The notes under the pieces: generated by a model
Database searches by the model: none
Told to the model about the DNA's origin: nothing
Seen by the model: only the letters and a program-made list of their open reading frames with translations
Part shown: positions 14,771 through 23,504 of the stretch, one piece after another
How the letters are laid out: every line of letters begins with the position of its first letter
Position numbering within the stretch: the stretch's first letter is position 1
Assembly: GCF_029633865.1 (NCBI RefSeq)
Contig: NC_079213.1
Coordinates: 103,783,434 to 103,847,433 of the forward strand
DNA length: 64,000 bases
Direction of reading: 5' to 3'
Source: Lampris incognitus
Lineage: Eukaryota > Chordata > Actinopteri > Lampriformes > Lampridae
Position numbers and translations under genes: made by a program

Positions 14771-16321
14771 CTGTCTCTGTTGTGTGTCTCTCTCTCACTG
14801 ACTTGTCTCTCTCTCACTGTCTCTCTCTCTGTCTCTCTCTTGCTGTCTGTCTCTTTCTCTCTGTCCCTCCCTCTCTCTGTCTGTCTGTCTGTCTGTCTGT
14901 CTCTCAGACCTCCTCAGCCTCGCACACACGACTATCAGAATGTGAACCCCACCGCTGGCTACAGATACTCAGACAACCCCTTCTCGCCCCGCGCTCCCTC
15001 CAGACCTGAGGCTGCTTACAAAGGCACGTCCTTCTAACAGGCATCACTGGCACACCACCTCCATGACGCCACAAATCCATCCTGTGTTTAGCAGCAGCTG
15101 GGTGGTGGCTTGATATGAGGGAACCGTGTACTTGAAGCTCAGTACTGTTTCTCAGCAATGTTCTGTAAAAAAGTGTCTTTACAATAATCAATATAATAAT
15201 CCAGGTAAGACAGAAAGTTGAATCAGTTCATCTGGACACAACATCCTCCGTTTCCCCCTTAATAAACATTGTGTTGGGGCGTCCGGGTAGTGTAGCAGTC
15301 TATTCCATTGCCTACCAACACGGGGATCGCCGGTTCGAATCCCCGTGTTACCTCCGGCTTGGTCGGGCATCCCTACAGACACGGTCAGTTGTGTCTGTAG
15401 GGATGCCCGACCAAAGGGGGAAAATCCCCCCCCCCCCAAAAAAAGAAAAGGTGAGCAGACACAGGCAGTAGATCGCAGCTCTGGCTGATTATTAAGAGAC
15501 CATGTGTTTACCAGAGTATTAGAGAAATTAAACTTACCTTGTACACGTTAATTGAACTGTTGCCTTAAATTGATTAGTTCCAGTAATTGGACTGTTGGTG
15601 TGCATACATACCATATTTCATGTGACTAGATCAGTGGATTAAATGGAGCTTTGGTAACCCCCATGGGAAACTCGATGATTGCAGCAAGAAAAAGGAAATA
15701 CTGCATATATATTTATATTTAAAGATGTAAAAATGAAGTAAAATGGGGAGTATTAAATTTAACGCAACCAACATTTACCCTAGAAAATACTATGAATACA
15801 AATGCTAAGGCCGGCACGGTGGCGCAGTGGTTAGCGCGGTCGCCTCACAGCAAGAAGGTCCTGGGTTCGAGCCCCGGGGTAGTCCAACCTTGGGGGTCGT
15901 CCCGGGTCGTCCTCTGTGTGGAGTTTGCATGTTCTCCCCGTGTCTGCGTGGGTTTCCTCCGGGTCAGGTGACTCAGCCGTACTAAATTGTCCCTGTGTGT
16001 GTGTGTGTGTGTGTTGGCCCTGTGATGGTCTGGCGGCCTGTCCAGGGTGTCTCCCCGCCTGCCACCCAATGACTGCTGGGATAGGCTCCAGCATCCCCGC
16101 AACCCTGAGAGCAGGATAAGCGGTTTGCCTAATGGAGGGATGGACAAATGCTAGGATACATAACAAATATATGAAATAAAATGTGTCCAATATGATGTAC
16201 AGCCTGTGGGTGTACGTAATGGTGGCAGGGAAGCACACTAGAGAATATGTACGACTTGTAATGGATTTGATTACTGAAATTCTCTCTCTTGTCTCTTCCA
16301 GGTGCCTATTACAGGCAGTGA
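625..16321 (+). CDS. ccdc50: ccdc50 (coiled-coil domain containing 50, Ymer), 3' part, eight exons
   Basis: Exons 625-727, 6423-7373, 8731-8882, 11245-11289, 13471-13626, 13881-13963, 14908-15023 and 16302-16321. All junction phases agree and the sum is 1626 nt (541 residues plus stop); the 5' exons lie before the window. Three exons open with a copy of an xxARxLQExE motif (AIARKLQEKE, EVARKLQEEE, EIARLLMEQE), the pattern of the ubiquitin-interacting MIU helices of CCDC50. Established for the family: a cytosolic phosphoprotein in EGFR and NF-kB signalling that binds polyubiquitin and acts as an autophagy receptor. The big second exon matches the alternatively spliced long exon of mammals. Recognition rests on the MIU repeats, the QMAQDE-EIARLLM junction and the KG-x-x-Y terminal peptide. 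Introns carry many SINEs, MITEs and a LINE tail. The main uncertainty is whether an extra exon lies between the first two. Confidence 0.88.
1062..1458 (-). mobile_element. tRNA-derived SINE, family A
   Basis: Reverse-strand copy with the (ATGG)n tail at the left and the tRNA-like head at the right. The head has an A box (TGGCGCAGTGG type) and a B box (GGTTCGAGCCC). Imperfect target duplications CTCTCTAACCA / CTCTTTAACCA flank it. It lies in a ccdc50 intron. Confidence 0.8.
2391..2830 (+). mobile_element. full-length SINE, family B, 19-bp target duplication
   Basis: The tRNA-like head (A box TAGCGTAGTGG, B box GGTTCAAATCC) is followed by the family body and a G-rich tail. A perfect 19-bp duplication AAAGAATAGGTTAGTGTAG lies at 2372-2390 and 2831-2849, which marks retrotransposition by target-primed insertion. 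Confidence 0.93.
3188..3300 (+). mobile_element. 3' fragment of SINE family A
   Basis: Carries only the 3' part (GACTGCTGGGATAGGCT... to GGATGGACTGGAT) shared with the copies at 15811 and 43118. Confidence 0.7.
3861..4293 (+). mobile_element. full-length SINE, family B, 15-bp target duplication
   Basis: Head-to-tail family B copy. The duplication AATAATCGTTT(C/T)ATC at 3846-3860 and 4294-4308 has one mismatch. Confidence 0.9.
4309..5606. other. ccdc50 intron sequence without recognised gene
   Basis: Only a (CTGG)n tract at about 5196-5243 stands out. No exon-like ORF with splice sites was seen on either strand. Confidence 0.6.
5607..5930. mobile_element. hairpin MITE (long inverted repeat) in ccdc50 intron
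   Basis: About 140 bp on the left reappears inverted on the right: AGCCATAATACTGAGCAGTC at 5632 onward pairs with GACTGCTCAGTATTATGGCT near 5887-5906, and GTTAAAGGGATGGCACTC pairs imperfectly with the right end. The loop is about 50 bp around the T-run at 5769. No protein is encoded. Confidence 0.75.
6423..7373 (+). CDS. ccdc50: ccdc50 long Arg/Glu/Asp-rich exon
   Basis: A 951-nt exon coding about 317 residues: first GPIDFDKASRHDSGSDRS, then Arg/Pro/Tyr-rich sequence, then a long low-complexity run of RD/RE dipeptides (about 6840-7110), then an acidic end. Donor is ACAG|GTACAG. The acceptor must be the AG at 6421-6422: using the AG two bases earlier would give an immediate stop. It corresponds to the long alternative exon of human CCDC50 and is probably disordered. 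It is 3n in length, so skipping it keeps the frame. Confidence 0.82.
7374..8730. other. ccdc50 intron, nothing recognised
   Basis: No exon, repeat family or inverted repeat recognised, apart from short T- and A-rich runs. Confidence 0.5.
8731..8882 (+). CDS. ccdc50: ccdc50 exon with second MIU motif
   Basis: Acceptor CTCCCGCAG|GT and donor ATCAAG|GTGAGC; enters in phase 1 and ends in phase 0. It encodes a short linker and then QEFHDMEVARKLQEEEIK written here as EVARKLQEEEIK, equivalent to DAEIARKLQEEE of the mammalian protein. Confidence 0.9.
8969..9354 (-). mobile_element. SINE family B, 3'-truncated, reverse strand
   Basis: Reverse complement of the family B consensus: tRNA-like head at the right end (ending GCCACCCAGATGCCCC) and the body running left. 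The final 3' tail is missing. Confidence 0.85.
9785..9800. repeat. perfect 16-bp palindrome
   Basis: GGTATCGGCCGATACC equals its own reverse complement. Related CCGATACCGGCATCGG is at about 14020. Such TATCGG-rich palindromes recur in decayed DNA transposons of vertebrates, so this is probably an old repeat fragment. Confidence 0.6.
9961..10994. mobile_element. TTAA-target MITE, copy A, interrupted by a SINE
   Basis: Begins CACTAGAACAACC directly after TTAA (9957-9960) and ends GGTCGTTCTAGT, an inverted copy of the start, next to a decayed TTGAA. The terminal motif and TTAA target suggest a non-autonomous piggyBac-like element, which is inference. SINE A at 10271-10645 is nested in it. A homologous copy is at 51694-52762. 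Confidence 0.75.
10271..10645 (-). mobile_element. SINE family A nested in MITE, 12-bp target duplication
   Basis: Reverse-strand copy flanked by perfect AATCAAAAATCA at 10259-10270 and 10646-10657. Removing it rejoins the MITE sequence, so it inserted later. Confidence 0.92.
11245..11289 (+). CDS. ccdc50: ccdc50 15-codon micro-exon
   Basis: A 45-nt exon between TTTTCAG and GTGAGT encoding ASKLDQRAAQMAQDE, matching the mammalian VDMRAAQVAQDE segment. It is in phase 0 at both ends and too short to stand out as an ORF. Confidence 0.9.
12253..13095 (+). mobile_element. 5'-truncated non-LTR retrotransposon, reverse transcriptase C-terminus
   Basis: Frames encode LLFADDVVLLASSERDLRHA (the F/YADD catalytic box), then the FTSEGRMEREIDRWIGAAS segment and a C-terminal part with ELGVEPLLLHVERSQLRWF. 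Frames are broken near 12480 and 12930. It is bounded by a perfect 14-bp duplication ATAGGGCTATAGTG at 12239-12252 and 13096-13109. Clade is not determined. Confidence 0.85.
13471..13626 (+). CDS. ccdc50: ccdc50 exon with third MIU motif and Lys/Glu/Arg coiled coil
   Basis: Acceptor CTCCGGCAG and donor CACAGG|GTGACT; 52 codons in phase 0. It begins EIARLLMEQEKKEYKKNKDK, matching EIARLLMAEEKKAYKKAKE of mammals, and continues as a charged helix ending in RRRQEAEHR. Confidence 0.92.
13881..13963 (+). CDS. ccdc50: ccdc50 exon, basic linker
   Basis: Acceptor GCTTTTCCAG and donor GCCAG|GTACAA. It encodes PNSEEVVRPRTREEHEYQRQ and then KNHNKPA, entering in phase 0 and leaving two bases that join an A at 14908 to make AGA (Arg). 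Confidence 0.85.
13964..14907. other. ccdc50 intron with MITE-like remnant and pyrimidine tract
   Basis: Around 14010-14330 there are CCGATACCGGCATCGG and inverted TATCGG/GTCGGCTGATAG-type pieces suggestive of an old hAT-type MITE. From 14731 to 14905 a CT/CTGT/GTCT tract forms the polypyrimidine approach to the next exon. Confidence 0.45.
14908..15023 (+). CDS. ccdc50: ccdc50 penultimate exon, with GC donor
   Basis: Acceptor CTCTCAG follows a long CT/GTCT tract. It encodes PPQPRTHDYQNVNPTAGYRY and on to PEAAYKG. The proposed donor is AAAG|GCACGT at 15023/15024, a GC donor. If the intron is kept, the frame reads KGTSF and stops at 15035-15037, giving an alternative C-terminus. Confidence 0.82.
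15277..15427 (+). mobile_element. truncated SINE family B ending in a perfect 24-bp hairpin
   Basis: The tRNA-like head is complete (A box TAGTGTAGCAG, B box GGTTCGAATCC). The body stops after the GGTCGGGCATCCCTACAGACAC segment, which is then repeated inverted: arms 15359-15382 and 15391-15414 with an 8-nt loop. It lies in the last ccdc50 intron. Confidence 0.85.
15811..16143 (+). mobile_element. SINE family A with short internal deletion
   Basis: Head GGCACGGTGGCGCAGTGG, B box GGTTCGAGCCC, then a body lacking the GTGCTCCGG...GACATGTAG part, and a tail at GGATGGAC. ACAAATGCTA(A)G-type duplications flank it. It also lies in the last ccdc50 intron. Confidence 0.85.
16302..16321 (+). CDS. ccdc50: ccdc50 terminal exon, coding end
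   Basis: Acceptor GTCTCTTCCAG precedes 16302. In the phase left by 15023 it reads G-AYYRQ-stop (TGA at 16319-16321), so the protein ends KGAYYRQ, close to the KGFHYKH end I recall for human CCDC50. The resemblance and matching phase support the GC-AG intron. Confidence 0.75.
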
Positions 16322-16927
16322 CTCAGGATGCCCTGTGTTGTACGGCCATTCACGTCTCTCGTCACCTTTTTTTTTTTATATATATATATATATATTTTCT
16401 TTCATATCCAAATGGTCACACTCCGTTGACCACCATGGTTGGGACAGACTAATGATTTGGGGATTGGATCTTTCAACGCTGACCCAAAGTTCGGAAAGCG
16501 GGTGTCCTGGAATGCTGGAACCACACACACATATTTTCTTTTTTATGAGTTTCTTTTTTAGTCATTATTATTATTATTGTTGTTTGTGTTCATTTTTAAT
16601 TTTTTGTTTTAACTGACTCGACACCATTACAAACCAAAGGAGCAGCCTTGTTGACTCAAACTCCCATGTGGTTCTTCGCTGTCGAAGCTGTTTTTTGTTT
16701 TTTTGTTTTCTTTTGCCCCTCTCGGTTGCTGTACCCGTCTTGTGCCGACATCCCATCTGCCGACCGCCCCGCCACAAGGGCTCCGGGCCTCCGCTGGATA
16801 TATAACCGTGCTATCTCATGTGTCCTCACTCCTCTGGGATGCGGGATGTGGCCCTGTTTGATCCAATATGGCCGCCGCAGTGTCTTAGATCCAAGATGGC
16901 AGCTGCTTTGTACTCCCAGGGCCACGG

Positions 16928-17007
<80 letters not shown>

Positions 17008-18899
17008 GTGTAACTCGTGCTGTTCTACAAGGCGGTCCCTCCATATCCATGTGCCACGCTGCGTACTGTACATCTCCTTCAGGACAGACTGGTTTCTATC
17101 ACTTTTATGTGCATTCAAGAAAAAAAAAGATCAAACCTATATCCAGATGCTGGGTACTTTGGATGTGTGATGGGTGTTTTAACCTTGTCGCCTTTTGCAG
17201 TGGGAACCGGTACATCTGCGGTGGGATTACAGACACTTTTGTTGTATGGCTTACTGTTTTCTATGTGCATGCTTACTGAACGTGTACACTAGTTGTACAT
17301 GCATTTCTCCTCTCTAAAGCCGTCTGGCTCCCCCCCACCACACAAAAGAGACTAATCTACTCTTTGTGAATGAACAAAACTATATATATATATATATATA
17401 CTAACCCATGTACTGCAACAAAAACCAGATTCTCCTGTCCACCTGAGTTTGGCATTGCACCAGCCAGAACAAGATGGCTGCAGATGCTAAGTCCGTGCAG
17501 TGATGGAGGAGGGACTCGGTGGGATGCATGATCATTGCAGGTCTGTGCCAAACCTTATTTTCATGCTTCTTGTGCTGGCGGCATCGACTCGGCCCCATCC
17601 AACGTTTGATCTCGTCCATATTAAAGTGTAAATAACGTCCAACACCCCCCCCTCCCCCGCGTGTTTCAACCCCACCATGGAGGGGGGGGGGGTTCACTCT
17701 TCTGTGGTCAGCTGCCCCCACGGGTCACACCACTTATCTTAGGGACCCACCAGAAAAGAGAGCTTTTTTTCCCCCCCTCATATATATATTTTTATTTATT
17801 TATTTTTCCCTTTCATGTTCCCAAGCCAACGAGTCTCTCTTTCATCCTTCCATCTCTTCTTTTTTCTTTTTTTTTTTTGTTGCCTCCATATGAAAGGCCA
17901 GCATCACGTCCTGCCTGTTGTTAAAGCAAACATTCCCACAATAGAAAAGCGTCTGGGCGGAAGGGAATTTTCAGTTGGTGACTGTCTCAGCTGGGGAAAC
18001 GATTCTCATATTGAATGACTATTCCGATTTAAAGGGACCTGCCGCTCCGTGCCCGGTTAATGTTATTTTCTGTTCATATTGAATAAGTATCGTGGGCGGT
18101 GGCAGTCGAGGAACTTTCTTCATGAGCTTACCAAACAATTTTGGACCACATCCATCAAATTGGGTGGATTTCGGGTCGCTTGGAAGCGGTTGCGGGGTTG
18201 CTGCCCTGCGTTACTGCAGTAACTTCCGAGTCTCTTCCCTCAACATGATTTCCTCCCCCGAGGAATCACGAGGCAAATGTTTACTTCATACTTCTTATTC
18301 TTTCCCCCATCTACCAAGTCTTGGCTCAAGTGTATGACGTTGGTGTTAATGAAGGCCAATTTGCTGGCGTATTTGTGTCAGCTTTGGGTTTTCTTCTTCT
18401 AAGCGGCGACTTATTTTTGAGGGATTTTGTGCCATGTTGTTTTTTTTCTTTCAGGGATTTGTAGAAAACGGGGGGGGGGGGGGGAATCTCCGCTCTTACC
18501 AAGACCTGTGGTAACTAAACCGCCCATCTCTCACAGTGGCATGCAGAAGCTTTTCCTTGACAGCAGCGCCCCCTGGCGGACAGGTGTGTTTCCCACCTGG
18601 CCAGGCCGTGTGCCGGCTGTGTTTTGGCGGCTGGTTGTGCGTCGGTCGTGGTTTCGGCTCTTGAGCGCAATCCCGACTGGCACGTGAGCGCCGGGTTGGC
18701 ACGTGTGTCTATTCCCGGGCTTTACATGAAACCTGCCAATCACGAGTCGGCACCTTTCCCCGTGTGTCGTGGCGCTTAGCGGTAGAGGTTTTGGTTGCGT
18801 TTCCCTGGAGTGTGTCTCCCCCTCCCCCCCTCCCCCTCTCATGTGAAATGAAATATTGGATTTGCTTTTCCATTTTAGCATCCGAGACGTAATAATAAA
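16322..18899 (+). other. probable ccdc50 3' UTR and downstream flank
   Basis: No coding exon is visible. The stretch holds a (TA)n at 16378-16395, a (GT)n of about 75 bp from 16931, a (TA)n at 17382-17400 and T-rich runs. The first clear AATAAA is at 18894-18899. Mammalian CCDC50 has a long 3' UTR, so this could be one, but the true end of the transcript is not determined. Confidence 0.4.
16931..17005 (+). repeat. (GT)n microsatellite
   Basis: About 37 GT dinucleotides with one TAAG break at the end, in the putative ccdc50 3' UTR. Other long GT/CA tracts: 1991-2069, 19173-19232, 35803-35930, 50725-50767, 61798-61842, 62427-62470. Confidence 0.95.
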
Positions 18900-19170
18900 C
18901 TCAGTATTTCCAACCCTGACCACGGCTCAGTCGTCCATGCCCTTCCGGGGAACACGTGGGGCGGAGGGGTCATTTCATGCCGGCGCGCCGCTGCTGACCG
19001 CTGCTACTGCTGCGGTGGAAGAGGTACTCCGCTGTGGGGCGCTGTCGAGCTGGGGCATTTATCGTGTATTTATTAGCCGCGGCGTAACACGGCGAAGAGG
19101 AACTGCTGACAGTGGGACAGCCTCAGGGACGACGTGCTTTACTGGTGGAACCGGTTCAGACCCCTTCCCT

Positions 19171-19228
<58 letters not shown>

Positions 19229-19730
19229 GTGTGAGGCCAGTTTCAGAGAAATGACGTTTTACAGGATGTTCTCAACTTAATGTTGGAGTGCCTTTAATCA
19301 AACAAAGCTTAACTGGTGTTACATATTTTGCACAAAATTTAAATACACTTCGCACGAGAACGTAAGAGATAATATCTGTTGTGTGTATGGGTGTGTATGG
19401 GGGTGTGTGTGTGTGTGTGTACACGACTTAAAGTGTAAGAGGAAAAAGACAACAGACAACAGTTAAACTGGTTAAATTAAACAGAACGTCATCCAGGTGT
19501 AAAACCTGCCAGACAGGAACTCGGCACGCGGCCGCTCTTCTAGAGCAGATCTGCTAAACCAAACTGCTCGTCTGCGTTATTTGTCATGGCGGGCCTTTAC
19601 GCCAGGCTTCCATCCAGACTGAGTTGGAGGCAGGAGGCGCCTTCATTCCCAGCGTACCAACGTCACAGGAAACCAGAACCAGGGAGCGTGGCGGTCGGAG
19701 TCTGGCCCAGTGGTAAAGTGGCTGCATGCC
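18900..19730. other. intergenic, no gene recognised
   Basis: Contains a (GT)n at 19173-19232 and a shorter one at 19398-19422. No ORF with splice or promoter support. Confidence 0.5.
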
Positions 19731-21067
19731 GACTGGTGCGGCTCACCGTGCAGGCTGGTGCGGCTCACCATGCAGACTGACATGGCTCACCATATAGACT
19801 GGTGTGGCTCACCATGCAGACTGGTGCGGCTCACCGTGCAGACTGGCGTGGCTCACCGTGCAGACTGGCATGGCTCACCGTGCAGACTGACATGGCTCAC
19901 CATGCAGACTGACATGGCTCACCATATAGACTGGTGTGGCTCACCATGCAGACTGGTGCGGCTCACCGTGCAGACTGGCGTGGCTCACCATGCAGACTGG
20001 CGTGGCTCACCATGCAGACTGGTGCGGCTCACCGTGCAGACTGGCGTGGCTCACCATGCAGACTGGCGTGGCTCACCATGCAGACTGGCGCGGCTCACCG
20101 TGCAGGCTGGCGTGGCTCACCGTGCAGACTGGTGCGGCTCACCATGCAGACTGACATGGCTCACCATATAGACTGGCGTGGCTCACCGTGCTGACTGACA
20201 TGGCTCACCATATAGACTGGCGTGGCTCACCGTGCTGACTGGCGTGGCTCACCGTGCAGACTGGTGCGGCTCACCATGCAGACTGACATGGCTCACCATA
20301 TAGACTGGCGTGGCTCACCGTGCTGACTGGCGTGGCTCACCATGCAGACTGGCGTGGCTCACCGTGCTGACTGGTGCGGCTCACCGTGCAGACTGGCGTG
20401 GCTCACCGTGCAGACTGGCATGGCTCACCGTGCAGACTGGCGTGGCTCACCGTGCAGACTGGCGTGGCTCACCATGCAGACTGGCGCGGCTCACCATGCA
20501 GACTGGCGTGGCTCACCGTGCAGACTGGCGTGGCTCACCGTGCAGACTGGCGTGGCTCACCGTGCAGACTGGTGCGGCTCACCATGCAGACTGACATGGC
20601 TCACCATATAGACTGGCGTGGCTCACCGTGCTGACTGACATGGCTCACCATATAGACTGGCGTGGCTCACCGTGCTGACTGGCGTGGCTCACCGTGCAGA
20701 CTGGTGCGGCTCACCATGCAGACTGACATGGCTCACCATATAGACTGGCGTGGCTCACCGTGCTGACTGGCGTGGCTCACCATGCAGACTGGCGTGGCTC
20801 ACCGTGCTGACTGGTGCGGCTCACCGTGCAGACTGGCGTGGCTCACCGTGCAGACTGGCATGGCTCACCGTGCAGACTGGCGTGGCTCACCGTGCAGACT
20901 GGCGTGGCTCACCATGCAGACTGGCGCGGCTCACCATGCAGACTGGCGTGGCTCACCGTGCAGACTGGCGTGGCTCACCGTGCAGACTGGCGTGGCTCAC
21001 CGTGCAGACTGGCGTGGCTCACCGTGCAGACTGGCGTGGCTCACCGTGCAGACTGGCGTGGCTCACC
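19731..21067 (+). repeat. 22-bp minisatellite with 440-bp higher-order repeat, about 61 units
   Basis: Unit is like GACTGGCGTGGCTCACCGTG plus CA, with variants (TGCGG, ACATGG, CATATAGA). Because 22 is not a multiple of 3, all three frames are open and give the same 22-residue periodic peptide; these are not genes. The variant order at about 20310-20600 recurs exactly 440 bp (20 units) later. Confidence 0.95.
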
Positions 21068-23504
21068 AGTAGTGAGCAGTATTGACACACAGGCCTCCTT
21101 GTCAGGAGTCACACTGAGTCAGCTTTGACACCAGGAGCACAGAACCTGTTTGCTGCCCCGTCAGCCTCCAGCTGTTTGCATATACAAACTTCAGACGAGA
21201 CCTAAAACTCAATTCAGCCGGGAGAGAATGTCTTCCAAGTTGCACAGAACAGAAAATTGAAAACAGAAGAGGTGACTTGTTTTCTTCTTAAAACATCTTG
21301 CAAGGGAGACATTATTCTGTGCACAAGCTAACAGCTGGGTAAGATTCATGCAAAAAAAACAAGTTAGCCGGCTCTTCCGGTTTACACCGGTGAGCTATTG
21401 GAAAGTCCGTTGTGATAAATAATGTGTACTGCCCCTGTCTGCTGGCCTGTATTTTAAACAAACACGGTTATAATAATCGATACTATACAGGTTACACCCT
21501 TCAGCTGGAGCTCCATCCGGATGAGCGGAGCTGGTTCACCAACATACCTGACATAGCGATGACTCCTCTGCATGTGGCAACACCACCACCACTGCCCTCC
21601 GTGGGTTATGTCACAACCATAAATTCACAGGCTCCACCTCTGATGCAGCTGTCTGGGTTGTCGGTGCACCAAAAGAGCTACAGACAAAGCAGAGAAACCC
21701 CCCCCCACCCCCCCACCTGGTCTCAGCAACATCTGGGGCACTTTCAAGTTCGGCAGCCACTCCTGTTGTACAGCACTACTTTCCCCGGACGAAATGTCCA
21801 AACCAGTCTGTTGGCTTGTATGTTCATTAAAAAATGCACTAATGTGCACGTCAGACCCCCGTCGTGGGTGATTTACAGTGGCAGGTTGCTAAATGGACAA
21901 ATTTCCCGACCCAGTAGCCCCCCAGAAACTGCGAAGCGCTGCGGGACTTGTAGTCCAAAGACTTTCTTTACAGCCTCGGTTTGAGTTCAGCAAGTCGGTT
22001 AAGGCATTGCCCCCCATCCAGCTGCTTTCTAAGCCGGTTCAGACCCTGACGGTGTGGATACTGCTCATCCTCCCCTCTGGGGCAACGCCGCAGAAGGGTG
22101 GTCGGACCATGACGCGCTGCGTCTCATCCATCCATCCATCCATCCGCCGGTCCATCTTCCAGACTCAACGTTACACACACTACCAGAAACAATGACTGAA
22201 ATGTTCGAGTACAAAAAATTCCCAGGCAAAGTTTCCAGCTGTGCGGGCAACAATGAAAGACGACACACACACACACCCACACACACACACACACACCCAG
22301 CTCCCCAGTCTCGCCTCTGTATGGGTGGAGATCTGCGTGCGCGCATGTTTCATCATGCGCCCTGGTCCGGTCTGCTCCTGTGTTAGACGTGACAGAAACA
22401 AATGTGAAATAATTCCGGAAGTTCCTGCGTCAAGTCTAGTTTCAAATGTTCGCCAGCTGATGCCCGTCGACACTTCGTGAGCCAGTTACAGACACAACCA
22501 AAGGTCAGACCTTCTGTCTGCAACAGGTGAGGGCTTAGCAATGGCCCTGGACCCGTGAGAAGGTGAGCCGACGGAGGAATACATAGACGTACGTCACGCC
22601 AATTACTAACAGGTGCTTATCAGTGTAAATATGTTATAAATGTGTTATAAATGACAAAAGCTGTCCGAAGACCACAGCAGGACAGGTTTAAAGGCAACTC
22701 ACCTGTTGGAAGGACGGATCAGATCCCCACCTCAACACCGCAGCGTGTTCAGCAGCATTCGGCACTCGTCGTTAATTATAAGTTCTTACATTGGTAATTA
22801 GGCTACGTAATTGAAGTTGAAGCTCAACAGCTCGGTCCCTCGTCTCACCTGGCCGTCAGGTAAGTGTGATCGTCTCCTTACGCATACGCGCCCGAGACAC
22901 TGAAGACACGCCCACCAGCGCAGCTTCGGCCCCGCCCACACATGCGTGTGCGTGAGCGTGAAGGAGACCGCCCGCGCCCCGTGCGGGGTCAGAAGTCATT
23001 TAACCTCCGCTCGTCCCGAGCGTTTTCCCCGTACCATTTAAATACCATTTAAACACACACACACACACACACTCTCTCTCTCACACACACTCACACACAC
23101 ACAGAACAAAATATTTAAACACACATGTCAGTGTCTGCCCAAATGTTCCCGGGGCTTTTCTGCAGGAAGAACCGGTCGTCACAGAGCCGCTTTTTCCCCC
23201 AGTTACGAGAAACGGCCAGTCACGTGACTCCGTGCTAATCTGAAGAGGAAGTCCAGCTGAAGCGGAGGAGCCTGCTGCTGCGGAGGGAGGAGCCTGCTGC
23301 TGCGGAGGGAGGAGCCTGCTGCTGCGGAGGGGAAACATTATTACGTCCGGAGACATCTAAAACTTAACAGCTGTGGTTCTTATTCTCAAACCTTTTTTTT
23401 TGTTTGGTTTTTTTTTTTGGATCTGTTGGAAAAAGCCAAAAGTAACCTCACTTGTGTCAGTAAATGCCAGGTAGCATGTGAGCATGTTATCCTAGTCCTC
23501 CAAT
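21068..23504. other. intergenic, CpG-rich in its right half
   Basis: No gene recognised. GCGGGACTTGTAGT at about 21941-21954 resembles a ZNF143-type site. A (CA)n run lies at 22264-22295 and another at 23055-23102. About 22850-23330 is rich in CpG but no first exon could be supported. Confidence 0.45.
23263..23332 (+). repeat. three tandem copies of a ~23-bp GC-rich unit
   Basis: Unit GGAGGAGCCTGCTGCTGCGG plus AGG is repeated three times without change. Confidence 0.9.

Noticed and set aside
19710-21128. Overlapping + strand frames with CRLAWLTVQTG-type peptides
   Set aside because: All three frames of the 22-bp minisatellite are open; no start, splice or family support.
21412-21984. 190-codon + strand frame
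   Set aside because: No recognisable domain, biased composition, no splice or promoter support; likely chance.
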